Positions 9,718 through 20,354 of a stretch of DNA of 64,000 nucleotides are shown piece by piece. The notes beneath the pieces are model-generated. The model saw nothing but the letters and a program-made list of their open reading frames with translations, was not told the origin of the DNA and did not search any database. Location: contig NC_087071.1 in assembly GCF_963678635.1 (NCBI RefSeq), positions 24,192,013 through 24,256,012 on the forward strand, read 5' to 3'. The stretch comes from Symsagittifera roscoffensis. Lineage: Eukaryota > Xenacoelomorpha > Acoela > Convolutidae. Positions within the stretch are counted from its first letter, which is position 1, and every line of letters begins with the position of its first letter. Both the position numbers and the translations under genes were made by a program.

Positions 9718-10185
9718 ATGTCATTTAAAAACCTAGAAAAAAAACAAACAATCGTTTTACACAATTGTGAAATAGATAACAAAAAATACGACCTTGTAAT
9801 CACACCTCATACACAAACAGTTGGATACATCCGAACAAAACGACAAACACTAAAGAGAAAAATAATAACTAAACAAAGACAAATAACACGAAAAAGATTT
9901 TCAAAAAACCGAAACGCATTTTCAGAATCAGAAACCAACAGTTTAGACGAACTTTATAAACTAAAAGAATCAATAGATAAAATTTGCCCAATTCACGATC
10001 AATTATATTTCTCTGACTCAGAAACAACTTCAAATTCATCAAAAAGAGGAAAAAGAAGAATAAAAAAGCTGTATAAACACAAACCAGTACATTTATACAA
10101 TTGGAATCAACCAATTAGACACATTGATAATTACATATTAACAGTCATCGAACGAAAAAATGAGCTCAACGCACACCCCAGGTGA
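9718..10185 (+). CDS. ORF2: basic protein of unknown function
   Basis: This 155-codon ORF is very rich in Lys and Arg. It has a central cluster (TKRQTLKRKIITKQRQITRK, about residues 41-60), an acidic/serine patch (SDSETTSNSS) and a second basic cluster (KRGKRRIKKLYKHK, about 109-122) that looks like a nuclear localisation or RNA-binding signal. No cysteine pattern or membrane segment is evident. Its last 26 bases overlap the start of ORF3 in another frame, so the two are probably translated from one message by coupled or leaky initiation. I do not recognise a family. A nucleic-acid-binding regulatory role is inferred from composition only. Confidence 0.6.
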   Translation: MSFKNLEKKQTIVLHNCEIDNKKYDLVITPHTQTVGYIRTKRQTLKRKIITKQRQITRKRFSKNRNAFSESETNSLDELYKLKESIDKICPIHDQLYFSDSETTSNSSKRGKRRIKKLYKHKPVHLYNWNQPIRHIDNYILTVIERKNELNAHPR

Positions 10186-11950
10186 AGAAAGTCCAGATGA
10201 TGATGATATTTTCCCCTTTATAGTAGATGCAACCACTGATAGAGGACAACATATGTTTTGCAAAAATTTACTATTAAATTTATTTGAACCCGGAATCAGT
10301 CCATGTAAAACAGAGTTCCCAGATGTCAAAATCAAAAGACAAATTATCGATCACTATTTAAAAGATATATGTAACTTAACACAACAATACGGAATCTACT
10401 CCATAGAATTCAGCTCACCAAATCAGAATCACAGCAAATATATAATTCAAACAGACGACCTTGATTTAGAATTTTCAAAAGTATTCTCAGAATATATAAA
10501 AAGCATCCAATATCATAACTCACAAAGAGCAAACTCCATATTCACTAATGAAGTTTTTGCAATAATATATAGTTATATCTCGATATTAGAAAACGAAATC
10601 CAAATACCAAATGTCTCACCGACAGAAACATCGAAACATATAAGAGTACGACATGAAATCACACTACTCTCTAGTTTTCTAAATATCATTAAAGAAAATT
10701 TCACGAAAGATGAAGTTTCACAACATACAAAACATGACTTACAAAAAATTTTGGCATGGTTTATAATAGATTATTTCACACATAATATAGATTTAATTTC
10801 ACATGCAAGAAAAAATTTTAGACCTCAAAACTCAAACGATGATACTGCTATCACAGAACAATCAGACTATGTTTGGGACCCCGAATGGTCTCATTATGCA
10901 TTCATAAATATCCCACAATCAATCTCCAGTCAAGCAATAAGTACAATATCTTATGTAAGAGATTATGTAAAAGTAACACCATTAACCATTGATGCAACAC
11001 CATTAAACTATAATACATTTTTACCCGATATGCAAAATAATAGTTTAAACTCTACAGTCATACACAATGAAAACCTCAATGGAACTAGGAATCTTACTCA
11101 ACAAGATATCCAAACACCATCACACTTCATAAATGAAGAAATAGTACACACAACAACTACACAACAAAGTATTTCACCAATACGTCCAAATTTAACAACA
11201 CCAAGAAATACAAACCCTTCACAAACACAAGTAACCTTACAATCAACCGTTAAACCTTCGGTTGCCCCAAAATATTCACACATGGATTACCAAACATACA
11301 GACCCATGACAATACCGCCAAAAACACGCAAAACGTTCACTAGAAACAATTTTGCAGACCATAATTATAATTACACACATCCACCGAAAACAAATTATCA
11401 ACCACGAAAAAATTTCAGTAATTATACAAGATCTCGAAACTGGGATAACTCAATGGCACCACCTAATTCAGTAAATTTCCAAACAAATTTACATCCTCCA
11501 CAGGATCGTAGTGAAAATTATCCATTTTTTCAGCAAAATAAAAATAAAAAACAAACATCTTATCAAATGGATTACTTATCCTCAGATGATGATTTCTTAC
11601 AACCAGATATATTTGCACCCTATAATCAAGAATATCGTGGACAAGGAATACAGAAACCACATACAAATCATAGAATTTATTCTCCACAACCAATAGATAC
11701 ACAAAATCAACAACCAATTCAGCAACAAAACCCAATTAATACACAATCTTTTCAACCAATTCAGCAACAAAACCCAATGATTGCACACTCGTATCAACCA
11801 ACACAAATGCAAAATGAAATACCACTCCCATATTATCTTCAACAACACGAAATAACAAGAAATCAACTTTCAAATTTTTCTCAAATGCCAAATGCAGCAG
11901 AATCATTACAAATGACAATGAATCCATACCTTATGGGTTATCATCAATAA
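10160..11950 (+). CDS. ORF3: 596-aa protein upstream of gag, family-conserved, unknown function
   Basis: The N-terminus is acidic (GEESPDDDD), followed by a mostly helical-looking region to about residue 285 with an Arg/His patch and a VWDPEWSH motif near residue 239. The C-terminal half (about 290-596) is low complexity, rich in N, Q, T and P, with a 16-residue repeat QPIQQQNP at about 11,715-11,790. Decayed minus-strand relatives at about 6,290-6,440, 32,185-32,496 and 45,670-45,800 keep the PEWSH motif or the C-terminus (YLEQHEI versus YLQQHEI), which supports it as a standing family gene. It stops 17 bases before the gag start. It could be an extra structural or matrix-like protein; no homologue is recognised. 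Confidence 0.7.
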   Translation: MSSTHTPGEESPDDDDIFPFIVDATTDRGQHMFCKNLLLNLFEPGISPCKTEFPDVKIKRQIIDHYLKDICNLTQQYGIYSIEFSSPNQNHSKYIIQTDDLDLEFSKVFSEYIKSIQYHNSQRANSIFTNEVFAIIYSYISILENEIQIPNVSPTETSKHIRVRHEITLLSSFLNIIKENFTKDEVSQHTKHDLQKILAWFIIDYFTHNIDLISHARKNFRPQNSNDDTAITEQSDYVWDPEWSHYAFINIPQSISSQAISTISYVRDYVKVTPLTIDATPLNYNTFLPDMQNNSLNSTVIHNENLNGTRNLTQQDIQTPSHFINEEIVHTTTTQQSISPIRPNLTTPRNTNPSQTQVTLQSTVKPSVAPKYSHMDYQTYRPMTIPPKTRKTFTRNNFADHNYNYTHPPKTNYQPRKNFSNYTRSRNWDNSMAPPNSVNFQTNLHPPQDRSENYPFFQQNKNKKQTSYQMDYLSSDDDFLQPDIFAPYNQEYRGQGIQKPHTNHRIYSPQPIDTQNQQPIQQQNPINTQSFQPIQQQNPMIAHSYQPTQMQNEIPLPYYLQQHEITRNQLSNFSQMPNAAESLQMTMNPYLMGYHQ

Positions 11951-11967
11951 CATCAAATAAACCTTTA

Positions 11968-14900
11968 ATGGTATTCACAGGAACAGACCCTGAATATTCT
12001 GTAGAAGATTATTTAAATGCAGTAACAGCAAACTTGATTTTAAATATAGGACCTGAACCAATTAATACGCCACTACATCAAAACTGGATACATCGACGCA
12101 CAGCGTTGATACAGACAACTTTAGATGGCGCAGCCCAAAAATGGTTTTCAGTATTGCCTCTAAAAATAAAATCAAATTGGAAAAGGTTTACACAAGAATT
12201 TTCAAAAATGTTTGACTCCGAAAGAAACAAACAACAACAAAGAGTTTTATGTAATGAAATTCGCAGATTACCAAACGAAACCATCAAGCAATTAGCAGTA
12301 CGAATCGAAACACTAGTTCGAAAAGCATATTCATTAAATACACACGACTATAAAAACACAAAGATGACAGAAATCTTAATGATGACCTTAACACCACAAT
12401 TAAGGAAAATAGCAATAAAAAAGAGAGCATCCCATCCTTCTTCAATTCGAGAACCCGATTTAGATTTTCGAAAACTAGTAGACAAACTAGAACAAGCAGA
12501 AATCACAATGAAACTCGAAGAAACGGAAAATCTGAAATTACAATACATTAACAGAATTGAAACAGCTTCCACAAATATTAACAATATACAGGAATCAGAT
12601 ACAGACCTCGTTGAAAAAATCACTGAAATACTCAATATTTATGAAAAACACCCAAATTTTAAAGGCAAACCATCTTTCAAAAAATGGTGTAATTATTGCC
12701 GACGATACGGACATAGTATTTCTGAATGTAGACAAAAACAGCAAGATAATCAAAATAAACCTCAAAAATACAAAGAACCAAATAAGTCATTCTATCAATA
12801 TATGAAGAAAGATCAAAATCTACCGAACAAAAATGTATACAGCAACAACAGTTCAGGAAAACCACTCCCGAACAATACAAATTATACAAGAAACCAATCA
12901 CCACATAACTCAAGTTATAGAGGAAGATCGCTAGAACGAAGAAATACACAAAATTCGTCACAAAATTACTACAATAGACCAAATAGTAGAAATAACTACT
13001 CCAGATCTAATTCAAACACAACACAATTTGTTTCTAGATCTAATTCCCAATCAAGAAATAGATACTATCCAAACAATCAGTCACGAAACTCATCATATAA
13101 TAGAAATAGAAACTATTCCAATAATCGAAATAGAAGTTATTCAAACAACCGAAATCAGTATTATCCAAACAACCGATCAAGAAATAACTCATATAATAGA
13201 TCAAACGGTAATTATCAAAATAGATCACGAAATAATTCACAAAATCGACATTCAAGCTATAATAATCGTTATGGAAATTATTCCCAATCACCACACTGGA
13301 ATAATAACCATTATAATAATTCTAATAATCGCCATAGAAGTAGTACACCTAAACATCAAAGACATATTAATCAAGTACAATCTAATCCAGAAACAACATC
13401 AGACCCTCCAGGTATTGATGACACAGTAACTGATACGTTACAACTCAATCAAATAAACTGTGGATCATCAGATTCAGAAAGCGACGCAGAAAACACTCTC
13501 TCCATCAATATGATAAAAGTCGAAAATGACTATGAACCTGTTATATATGAACAACCATTTTCATCACACATATATGAAAATCAATCAGAATTTCTTCACA
13601 ATTATTATACTAAACCCATACATTCCACACCAATGACGCAAGAAACTAATGGAATTAACACTACAAATCAACCCACTGAAAATGACAAAACAAAATGCTT
13701 GAATACAAATCACATCTATCAAAATATACAAAAAGAACAACCCAAAGAAAAAATTGGGACAATACCATTTCTCTTAGAAAGTCCAAAAAACAAAGAATTT
13801 CAACCACCAGATCTTGAAATTGATTTTTTAATTGATTCAGGAGCAGAATCAAATATAATAAACATTCCCACATGGAATGAAATAAAAACCTTACACCCAA
13901 AGCTAACACCTCTTGAAACCTCCAGCAAACTAGCAACAGCACAGGGATCAACATTAATAAACTACGGAAAAATTCAATTATTTCTTCTCCCCACAAGAAC
14001 AATGGAGCAAAACAAAATTTTAACCAAACCATTTAAACAAATATTCCATATCACCGATATTAAACACAATATCATTGGAATACCATTCATATCTAAATAT
14101 ATACCAACAATCAACATCTTGAACAGTAAAATATTAATCAAAGATAAATATACAAAAACAAAAGACGGATCCCTAACATTTTTTCAAAGATTAAATAAAC
14201 AACCACCATTCTTTTCAAAATTTTACCCAATATATAATCAACAAAGAAAACACCTGAAACCACTATCAGGAAACATCTATAATTTTTCAATCAAACAAGT
14301 TCACCAATATGATAAAAAACAAAACAAACAAAAATTTTATATGTCAGATTTTGAATTCAAACCTATTCATAAATTTTTCAAAATCACAATCTCATCAATA
14401 AAATATTTGAAAAACTCGAATTCAGATATTATTTCCTTACATGTATACAACAATACACCTTACCAAGTAACATTACCTTTAGGACTTTTAGGCTATTGCG
14501 AAACCAACGCTACAATATCACCAATGCACGAAAAAGCATACCGTGTAAATAATATACTCCAATTATTAGATATTTGTCAATCCACAATTCTTAATGAAGA
14601 ATTATCTATAAATAATATAATAAGTAACGAAAACAGAAATACGGATTATTTCACAAAAACCCCATACTTCAAACCTACATTCAACATAAGTAACTACACA
14701 GAGGATCAACAGAAATTTTTAACAATGTTTAATTTCCAACATTCACAAATAACACAAGACGAATTTGAAAAACTAGCCAAACAGCTAATTAAATATTCAT
14801 CAGTCTATGCAACATCCAAATTTGATGTTGGCAAAATCAGCTCATCACTACATCTCCCATTAAAACCAGACGCAGTTTTCAAAAAACAAAGAGCAAGTAA

Positions 14901-15384
14901 AGTACCAATTCACTTACACGATAAAGTGAACAGATTACTCGACATTTTAGAACAACACAACATTATATCACCAGTAAACAAAGAAGAACAACCAAAAGGC
15001 AACACATTTATCAATCCTGTTATCATTCTAGCTAAAGGAGAATCATTAAAAATCGTTCTCGATGCTAGATACCTCAACTCACTCATAGACGAATCAAAGT
15101 GTAATTGGCCCATTGAACCAATACAAGTTATTTTAACAAAAGTAAACGGAAAATACTTTACCACCGCCGATATGATTAGTGCATATAATCAAATGCCATT
15201 AGATGAACAATCACGACGTTTAACACAATTTGTTATTGGAAACCAACAATATGAATTCAACCGCTTATTCTATGGAATATCCATAGGACCAACAGCATTT
15301 TCAGCTTTTATGAGCAAAATTTTTAGACCACTAATACTCAAGAAAAACGCAATCACCTATTTAGACGATGTTTTTTTGCAATGA
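11968..15384 (+). CDS. gag-protease-reverse transcriptase (5' part of Gag-Pol, stopped by TGA)
   Basis: This is a single 1138-codon frame. Residues 1 to about 215 form a Ty3-type capsid domain (AAQKWF near residue 54). A CX2CX4HX4C zinc knuckle is at C241, C244, H249 and C254. About 180 residues of N/R/S/Y-rich repeats (NRNRNYSNN type) follow. The aspartic protease has its D-S-G at residues 623-625. The RT palm runs through LDARYLNS, TADMISAYNQMPL and TAFSAFMSK to YLDD at 1131-1134. Four codons later a TGA (15,382-15,384) halts it, while the same frame continues for another thousand codons. A related minus-strand copy (2,349-2,603) has a sense codon at that place, so this is a nonsense break or a recoding site. 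Gag and Pol share one frame with no frameshift. Confidence 0.92.
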   Translation: MVFTGTDPEYSVEDYLNAVTANLILNIGPEPINTPLHQNWIHRRTALIQTTLDGAAQKWFSVLPLKIKSNWKRFTQEFSKMFDSERNKQQQRVLCNEIRRLPNETIKQLAVRIETLVRKAYSLNTHDYKNTKMTEILMMTLTPQLRKIAIKKRASHPSSIREPDLDFRKLVDKLEQAEITMKLEETENLKLQYINRIETASTNINNIQESDTDLVEKITEILNIYEKHPNFKGKPSFKKWCNYCRRYGHSISECRQKQQDNQNKPQKYKEPNKSFYQYMKKDQNLPNKNVYSNNSSGKPLPNNTNYTRNQSPHNSSYRGRSLERRNTQNSSQNYYNRPNSRNNYSRSNSNTTQFVSRSNSQSRNRYYPNNQSRNSSYNRNRNYSNNRNRSYSNNRNQYYPNNRSRNNSYNRSNGNYQNRSRNNSQNRHSSYNNRYGNYSQSPHWNNNHYNNSNNRHRSSTPKHQRHINQVQSNPETTSDPPGIDDTVTDTLQLNQINCGSSDSESDAENTLSINMIKVENDYEPVIYEQPFSSHIYENQSEFLHNYYTKPIHSTPMTQETNGINTTNQPTENDKTKCLNTNHIYQNIQKEQPKEKIGTIPFLLESPKNKEFQPPDLEIDFLIDSGAESNIINIPTWNEIKTLHPKLTPLETSSKLATAQGSTLINYGKIQLFLLPTRTMEQNKILTKPFKQIFHITDIKHNIIGIPFISKYIPTINILNSKILIKDKYTKTKDGSLTFFQRLNKQPPFFSKFYPIYNQQRKHLKPLSGNIYNFSIKQVHQYDKKQNKQKFYMSDFEFKPIHKFFKITISSIKYLKNSNSDIISLHVYNNTPYQVTLPLGLLGYCETNATISPMHEKAYRVNNILQLLDICQSTILNEELSINNIISNENRNTDYFTKTPYFKPTFNISNYTEDQQKFLTMFNFQHSQITQDEFEKLAKQLIKYSSVYATSKFDVGKISSSLHLPLKPDAVFKKQRASKVPIHLHDKVNRLLDILEQHNIISPVNKEEQPKGNTFINPVIILAKGESLKIVLDARYLNSLIDESKCNWPIEPIQVILTKVNGKYFTTADMISAYNQMPLDEQSRRLTQFVIGNQQYEFNRLFYGISIGPTAFSAFMSKIFRPLILKKNAITYLDDVFLQ

Positions 15385-18300
15385 CAGACAAAAGAAGAAA
15401 TGTTCAATGTTTTAGAAAAATATCACCAAATACTTCAGAACGAAAATCTGAAGGCCGCCCCCAATAAATCACACTTCTTTTTGACAAGAGTTAAATTCTT
15501 AGGACATAATATAGAAAGAAAAACAATCACTCCATTGAAATCACGTATAGACGCTATTCAAAAACTCCAACCACCAAATAAAAAGAAAATCCAAGAATTT
15601 CTTGGAATGTTAAACTTTTTAAGCAAATATGTTTATAAAATGCAATTATATCTACGACCATTCTATAATATACTTAGACAACAAAATAATTTTGAATGGA
15701 ATACAGAACATCAAGCACGATTTGAAGAAATAAAGAAACTTTTAACTGAACAAATTTCAAACACAATTCCAGATCCAGATCAACCATTTTATGCAATGTG
15801 CGATGCTTCGAACTTTGGCATCGGCGCAGCATTATTACAATCACATAATGGTACAAATAAAATGAACCTCATATCAGCAAATTCTCGATTATTCACTCAA
15901 GCAGAGCTACGACTCTCAACTCTAATGAGAGAATGTACAGCCATAATATATACACTAACAGAATATGAATTTCTGATACTTGGATCAAAACATCCCACAG
16001 TTCTATTCACAGACCATAAACCAATCATCTTTCTTTTTACACAAAAGTCTAATCCAAACCACCGAGTTTATAGATTTCAACTAATTTTAATGAAATTCCC
16101 AAACTTACATATAGTTTGGACCGCAGGAAAAAATCTTGCAATACCAGACACTTTAGGTCGAAATACGCCACCTGAATTACTTACACGTAAAACCACAGTT
16201 GAAATACCCAAAAATATAAAATTCTACCTTGCAGAAAATGAAACATCACCCCGATTGGAATGCAAATACGCAGTAAAAACTGACGTTGAACAATCACAAA
16301 TAAATAGTTTACAACATTTCCCACTTTATTTAGATTGTCAAAATAATCACTATGAAGTTAATCTACTTGGAACATCAACTTTTAAACCAATCCCATATTC
16401 ACAATGGATAAAAAATAACACCCAACAAAAAAGAATAAAACAACACCCGCCTAAAAAAGACCATTTTCCACTAATTGAAAAAGAAAATCTAACTGATAAA
16501 ATAAACTTATCAGGACCACAAACAAACGATTCAAAATACACAATAAATCAAATTTTTGACCTCCATGACCCACTTGCTACAATACCCTTATCTAAATTAG
16601 AAATTGAAAACATTTTTCTCCCTCCAACAGAAACAATTACAATTTCAACACTGAAACAATATCAAAATCTTGACCCAGTAATTCGACAACTAAAATCATG
16701 GCACAAATATAAAACTAAACCTATCAAGGCAGATTCAACTATTCTAGGAAACAAAACACTCCTCCGATACTTTCGCAAATTTAATAACACAACAATTAAC
16801 GAAAATACAGACCTTTTAGAATATAACTCAAATGAATCTACAGTTCCCTGTCTCCCTTTAAGTATGATTCTCATAGCTTTTATCATTTCACATACACAAA
16901 ATATTAAAGGACACTGTGGATCAGAAAAAACATTTTCAAATTTCATACAAAACTTTTATTTCCCAAATGCACCAATTTGGATAAAAGTACTATGCAATGA
17001 CTGTATAATATGTCAACTAAATAAACCTTACCCAAATCAAAAACAAATAGCACAAAAACAAGATTTTGAAGGACAAAGTTTGTACTTTAATCATCGTATC
17101 TCATTTGATACTAAAGGACCAATTTCACCCTCATCAGAAGGAAACTCCTACATTATGGTAATTGTTGACGCATTTACACATTATGTAGCACTTAACCCAG
17201 TACCACATTGTAACGCTTATTATGCTTACACAACGCTTTATGAACACTGGATAGCAAAATTTGGACTACCAGAAATTTTAGTTACAGACAACTGTACAGA
17301 ATTCATAAATAATGAAATTATCACACTATGTCATTTATATAACCATAAACACAAACCACGTACATCTCATGCACCTTGGACAAACGGCTTAGTCGAAGGT
17401 ATGAACCGTTCATTACAAGAATATCTTAGATGTATCATCAATGGAAATGATACAAGATATACCGAATGGTCAGCAGATGTAAAACTATTTCCCTTAGCAT
17501 ATAATTCACAAATCACGACAACTCTAGGAATGTCACCATATGAGATGGTTTTTAACCAAAAGCCACGCAAACCAATAATGTTTACAGCAAACTCTCATAA
17601 AAACGCACAAGGTTATTGTCAACCAAATAAAGACTCAATTTGTTATAACCTACCATTACATACACACGATGAAGATCATTTTCATCACCCACAAATTCTT
17701 AAATTAGCCTCCGGTACACACACCGAATGGATTTTAAACAGAGACAAAAAACACAATGAAATTTACCAAAAAGTAACAAAAAAGTTGTTACAAAGGCAAA
17801 ACATTAATGAACAGATAAATTCACGCTTTACACCAGCCTCCGATTTAAAAATTGGAACATTTGTTTTAATACGCAATTTTAATACTCAAAAAGGAATTTC
17901 TAAAAAATTACAACCCCTTCGTAAAGGACCATACCAAATAATTGCAAAATCCACTGATGTCACATATAAAATTACCGACTCAGACAAAAAAGAAATCGTT
18001 CAACACCGAAATAACCTATTACCTTATTATCCAAAAGAATACGCACTCCGCGAACTAACTCAATTATATTCTTTTACAGGTTTAAAAGTTATTCAAAATG
18101 ACCCACATCCGGAAAACACAACAAAGGAACAAAATGATATTCACATCGGAAATCAAAATACAAAATCAACCACCACCAAAAACAATACAACAAACCTAGA
18201 CCAAAAAACATCTCAAAAAGAAAGAAAAAATAGAAAAATGACCGAACAAATAATACCCCAAGAGCAAATCGACAAATCAGAACATAGAAAGTCTTCACGA

Positions 18301-18387
18301 CTTAGAAATCAACCACGTAAAAATTATAAAATATTCATCCCACAATCTAAAATATTAAAGAAAGTCGAATTTCAAAAACAACGTTAA
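15385..18387 (+). CDS. RT C-terminus, RNase H and integrase (3' part of Pol)
   Basis: This stretch is in frame with the preceding gag-RT after the TGA; the first ATG is 15,400. It contains the RT thumb/connection (KFLGHNIE, FLGMLNFL), an RNase H with CDAS (about 15,800), an ECTAIIYTL helix and TDHKP (about 16,010). The integrase has an HHCC zinc domain (HTQNIKGH ... CNDCIIC, about 16,890-17,015) and catalytic D, D, E at 17,107, 17,287 and 17,395, giving D,D35E spacing (TDNC replaces the usual TDNG). A GPY/F-like module (LRKGPYQII ... VQHRNNLLPYYP, 17,910-18,030) follows. The last 100 residues are K/Q/N-rich with no chromodomain. The order RT-RH-IN is that of Ty3/gypsy and retroviruses. Confidence 0.92.
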   Translation, partial: QTKEEMFNVLEKYHQILQNENLKAAPNKSHFFLTRVKFLGHNIERKTITPLKSRIDAIQKLQPPNKKKIQEFLGMLNFLSKYVYKMQLYLRPFYNILRQQNNFEWNTEHQARFEEIKKLLTEQISNTIPDPDQPFYAMCDASNFGIGAALLQSHNGTNKMNLISANSRLFTQAELRLSTLMRECTAIIYTLTEYEFLILGSKHPTVLFTDHKPIIFLFTQKSNPNHRVYRFQLILMKFPNLHIVWTAGKNLAIPDTLGRNTPPELLTRKTTVEIPKNIKFYLAENETSPRLECKYAVKTDVEQSQINSLQHFPLYLDCQNNHYEVNLLGTSTFKPIPYSQWIKNNTQQKRIKQHPPKKDHFPLIEKENLTDKINLSGPQTNDSKYTINQIFDLHDPLATIPLSKLEIENIFLPPTETITISTLKQYQNLDPVIRQLKSWHKYKTKPIKADSTILGNKTLLRYFRKFNNTTINENTDLLEYNSNESTVPCLPLSMILIAFIISHTQNIKGHCGSEKTFSNFIQNFYFPNAPIWIKVLCNDCIICQLNKPYPNQKQIAQKQDFEGQSLYFNHRISFDTKGPISPSSEGNSYIMVIVDAFTHYVALNPVPHCNAYYAYTTLYEHWIAKFGLPEILVTDNCTEFINNEIITLCHLYNHKHKPRTSHAPWTNGLVEGMNRSLQEYLRCIINGNDTRYTEWSADVKLFPLAYNSQITTTLGMSPYEMVFNQKPRKPIMFTANSHKNAQGYCQPNKDSICYNLPLHTHDEDHFHHPQILKLASGTHTEWILNRDKKHNEIYQKVTKKLLQRQNINEQINSRFTPASDLKIGTFVLIRNFNTQKGISKKLQPLRKGPYQIIAKSTDVTYKITDSDKKEIVQHRNNLLPYYPKEYALRELTQLYSFTGLKVIQNDPHPENTTKEQNDIHIGNQNTKSTTTKNNTTNLDQKTSQKERKNRKMTEQIIPQEQIDKSEHRKSSRLRNQPRKNYKIFIPQSKILKKVEFQKQR

Positions 18388-19237
18388 TTTTATATTTCAC
18401 AGTCTTGAAGCCTTTGAAACATTTTGAATTTTCATTTTTCAAAATAACATGCTGACAAACACGCAATGATTCTAGTTCAAATTTAGACCAATAGGATTCA
18501 TCCAATCCGTCACCTTCTCTAACTCTAACACAGACCAACTAGACGAAAGATATCAAACTCCAGGCATATCTATAACTATAACTTTACAAACTCCAGGTCA
18601 AAAATAAGCAAACCACTCCAACTTGACAACTAAAATAAATATCACCATAATATCATAACCCTCCCTTATCTAATAACTCAAAGATCAACAATATTTCCCC
18701 AACTCAGACCGTAAATACCCCCAAAACAAATCTGTTAAATTAGCCTAAAGTAACAAAACGAACATTTTACTTAGCCTAAAGTATAAAAATCTCAAAAATA
18801 CCCCAGATCGTTTGACAAATGAAAATAAAGACAAAGAAGACCTCCCGATCACCATAAAAATTGCCCCCAACAATTTTTTACCAAACTCAACCCACTCGTC
18901 AAAAAACTAATAAATAATCCGACCACACTTGAAAATTGCCCCAAACAACAAAAAATATTCGATCAAGAAGTCATTTCTTAAATGCTCTTCTATCAAACAG
19001 TCACTAAAATTATCACAAACTTCAAACAATTTTTTACGATACTTGAAACTTTCATAATATTTCTTTTTGATATCCTTGAATCTTTTCTAATAATCTTAAA
19101 TTTCTATCATCCCTCATTTTGACCATATGCAAATGTATAAAGAAAGCAATCATCACATTTGCTCTAGCAACAATCCTTCTAATTCTTTTTTTAGAAGAAT
19201 ATTATAATAAACATAAACTTTCTCACTAAAATAATAA
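18388..19237 (+). other. Pol-ORF4 intergenic region, no gene seen
   Basis: This 850-base A/C-rich region has stops in all frames. A short direct repeat ttagcctaaagta occurs at 18,743 and 18,771. Pyrimidine-rich stretches toward the right could hold branch points and acceptors for subgenomic messages. I see nothing else. Confidence 0.5.
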
Positions 19238-20218
19238 ATCAAAAACCTATCAAAAATTGCTACCCAACAGTCACAAAGTCAGTCTTCACCGACATCATCC
19301 CAAGATAACCCAACAACACCTTCAACTACTCATAACCCTCAAACATCTACACGAATTTCCTTTCAAGATAACCCATACACTTTTGAAGAACGACACGCTC
19401 GTTTATCTGAACCACTAGAACCAGTTCAACGGCAAGCACCTTTAAGTGAACCAACATATAATCTATACCCAACACTACCACCAGAACTAAGTAGAATACG
19501 AAATCCTAGTCAAAACCAAAACAAAACCGAAATAAATAGACAAATTATACATCCTCGAAGAAATAGAAATTTTCAAACTCCCCGAGTTCATTTTGAAATA
19601 CCTCAATCCCCATCACAAAACACCCCAGAAAACCCTACTGGTATCTTACCAGAGACCCCTACACTTCTTTCACAACGAAGTACTTCAAGCCTACCCTCAG
19701 ATTACTTAGGTTCAACACCAACATCTGAACAAATACGTGAAAACCCTTTTAACCCCCCAAACCAAACATCACGACTACCATATTGGACAACACATTCATT
19801 CACACAAGGTGAACCAAATTTAATCAATGACCCAATAGACATTTCTACAGATACAACATCCTCATCACTACCAGAAACATTATCACTACCATCAACACCA
19901 TCAATTAGTCAAGTTTCACCGACGCCTTTTAACTTAAATTTTCCAAATAATCTCGACGCAAGATATCGAGAACAATCATCAACAAATATCCCTTTAAGAC
20001 TAGATTGGAATACATTTACAGCACCTCCACCATTATTTGGACAACATCTAGAAAGTAATCGCCTTCACAACCGGGCACTTAATAGATTACAATATCGACA
20101 AGACATTCACGACGATATCCGTGATCACAATATCCAAATACTCCAACAAAACAGTTTACAATTAAAGTTTGAAATCACAGTTAAATTAAATAACATTACT
20201 CAACATCCCTACCATTAA
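19238..20218 (+). CDS. ORF4: ATG-less open frame of 326 codons, P/S/T-rich
   Basis: The frame opens after a stop at 19,235-19,237 and runs to TAA at 20,216-20,218 with no ATG that I can find in frame. Composition and codon use match neighbouring genes (A/C-rich, G-poor), which argues against chance. Residue content is rich in P, S, T, N and Q, with PTLPPELSRIRN, a basic patch (HPRRNRNFQTPRVHF) and a more structured C-terminus (RALNRLQYRQDIHDDIRDHN). A candidate splice acceptor, CCCAACAG, ends at 19,270, so an upstream exon could supply the start. Non-AUG initiation is the alternative. It lies between pol and env; no family is recognised. Confidence 0.55.
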   Translation: MKNLSKIATQQSQSQSSPTSSQDNPTTPSTTHNPQTSTRISFQDNPYTFEERHARLSEPLEPVQRQAPLSEPTYNLYPTLPPELSRIRNPSQNQNKTEINRQIIHPRRNRNFQTPRVHFEIPQSPSQNTPENPTGILPETPTLLSQRSTSSLPSDYLGSTPTSEQIRENPFNPPNQTSRLPYWTTHSFTQGEPNLINDPIDISTDTTSSSLPETLSLPSTPSISQVSPTPFNLNFPNNLDARYREQSSTNIPLRLDWNTFTAPPPLFGQHLESNRLHNRALNRLQYRQDIHDDIRDHNIQILQQNSLQLKFEITVKLNNITQHPYH

Positions 20219-20339
20219 ATTCACCAAACATAACAGCTCAATCACTACCACCACCATTTATAACCACTGAAGTAATATATAAATACGACAGATATACCAA
20301 AAAGACAATTGGTTACATCACATTTTATAACCCATACTC

Positions 20340-20341
20340 AG
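20340..20341 (+). promoter_or_regulatory. Candidate splice acceptor for an env message
   Basis: A pyrimidine-containing tract ending CATACTCAG lies 13 bases before the env ATG (20,355). A spliced subgenomic RNA is how env genes of LTR retroelements are normally expressed. No matching donor has been identified with certainty; this is inference from position and the AG consensus. Confidence 0.3.
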
Positions 20342-20354
20342 GATTATCATACAC

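Noticed and set aside
13028..13429. 133-codon Ile/His-rich frame inside gag
   Set aside because: It is the off-frame reading of the N/R/S/Y-rich nucleocapsid repeats and lies wholly within a well-supported gene.
15370..15400. Programmed frameshift between gag and pol
   Set aside because: Gag, protease and pol lie in one frame; only a TGA separates the two parts, with no slippery site needed.
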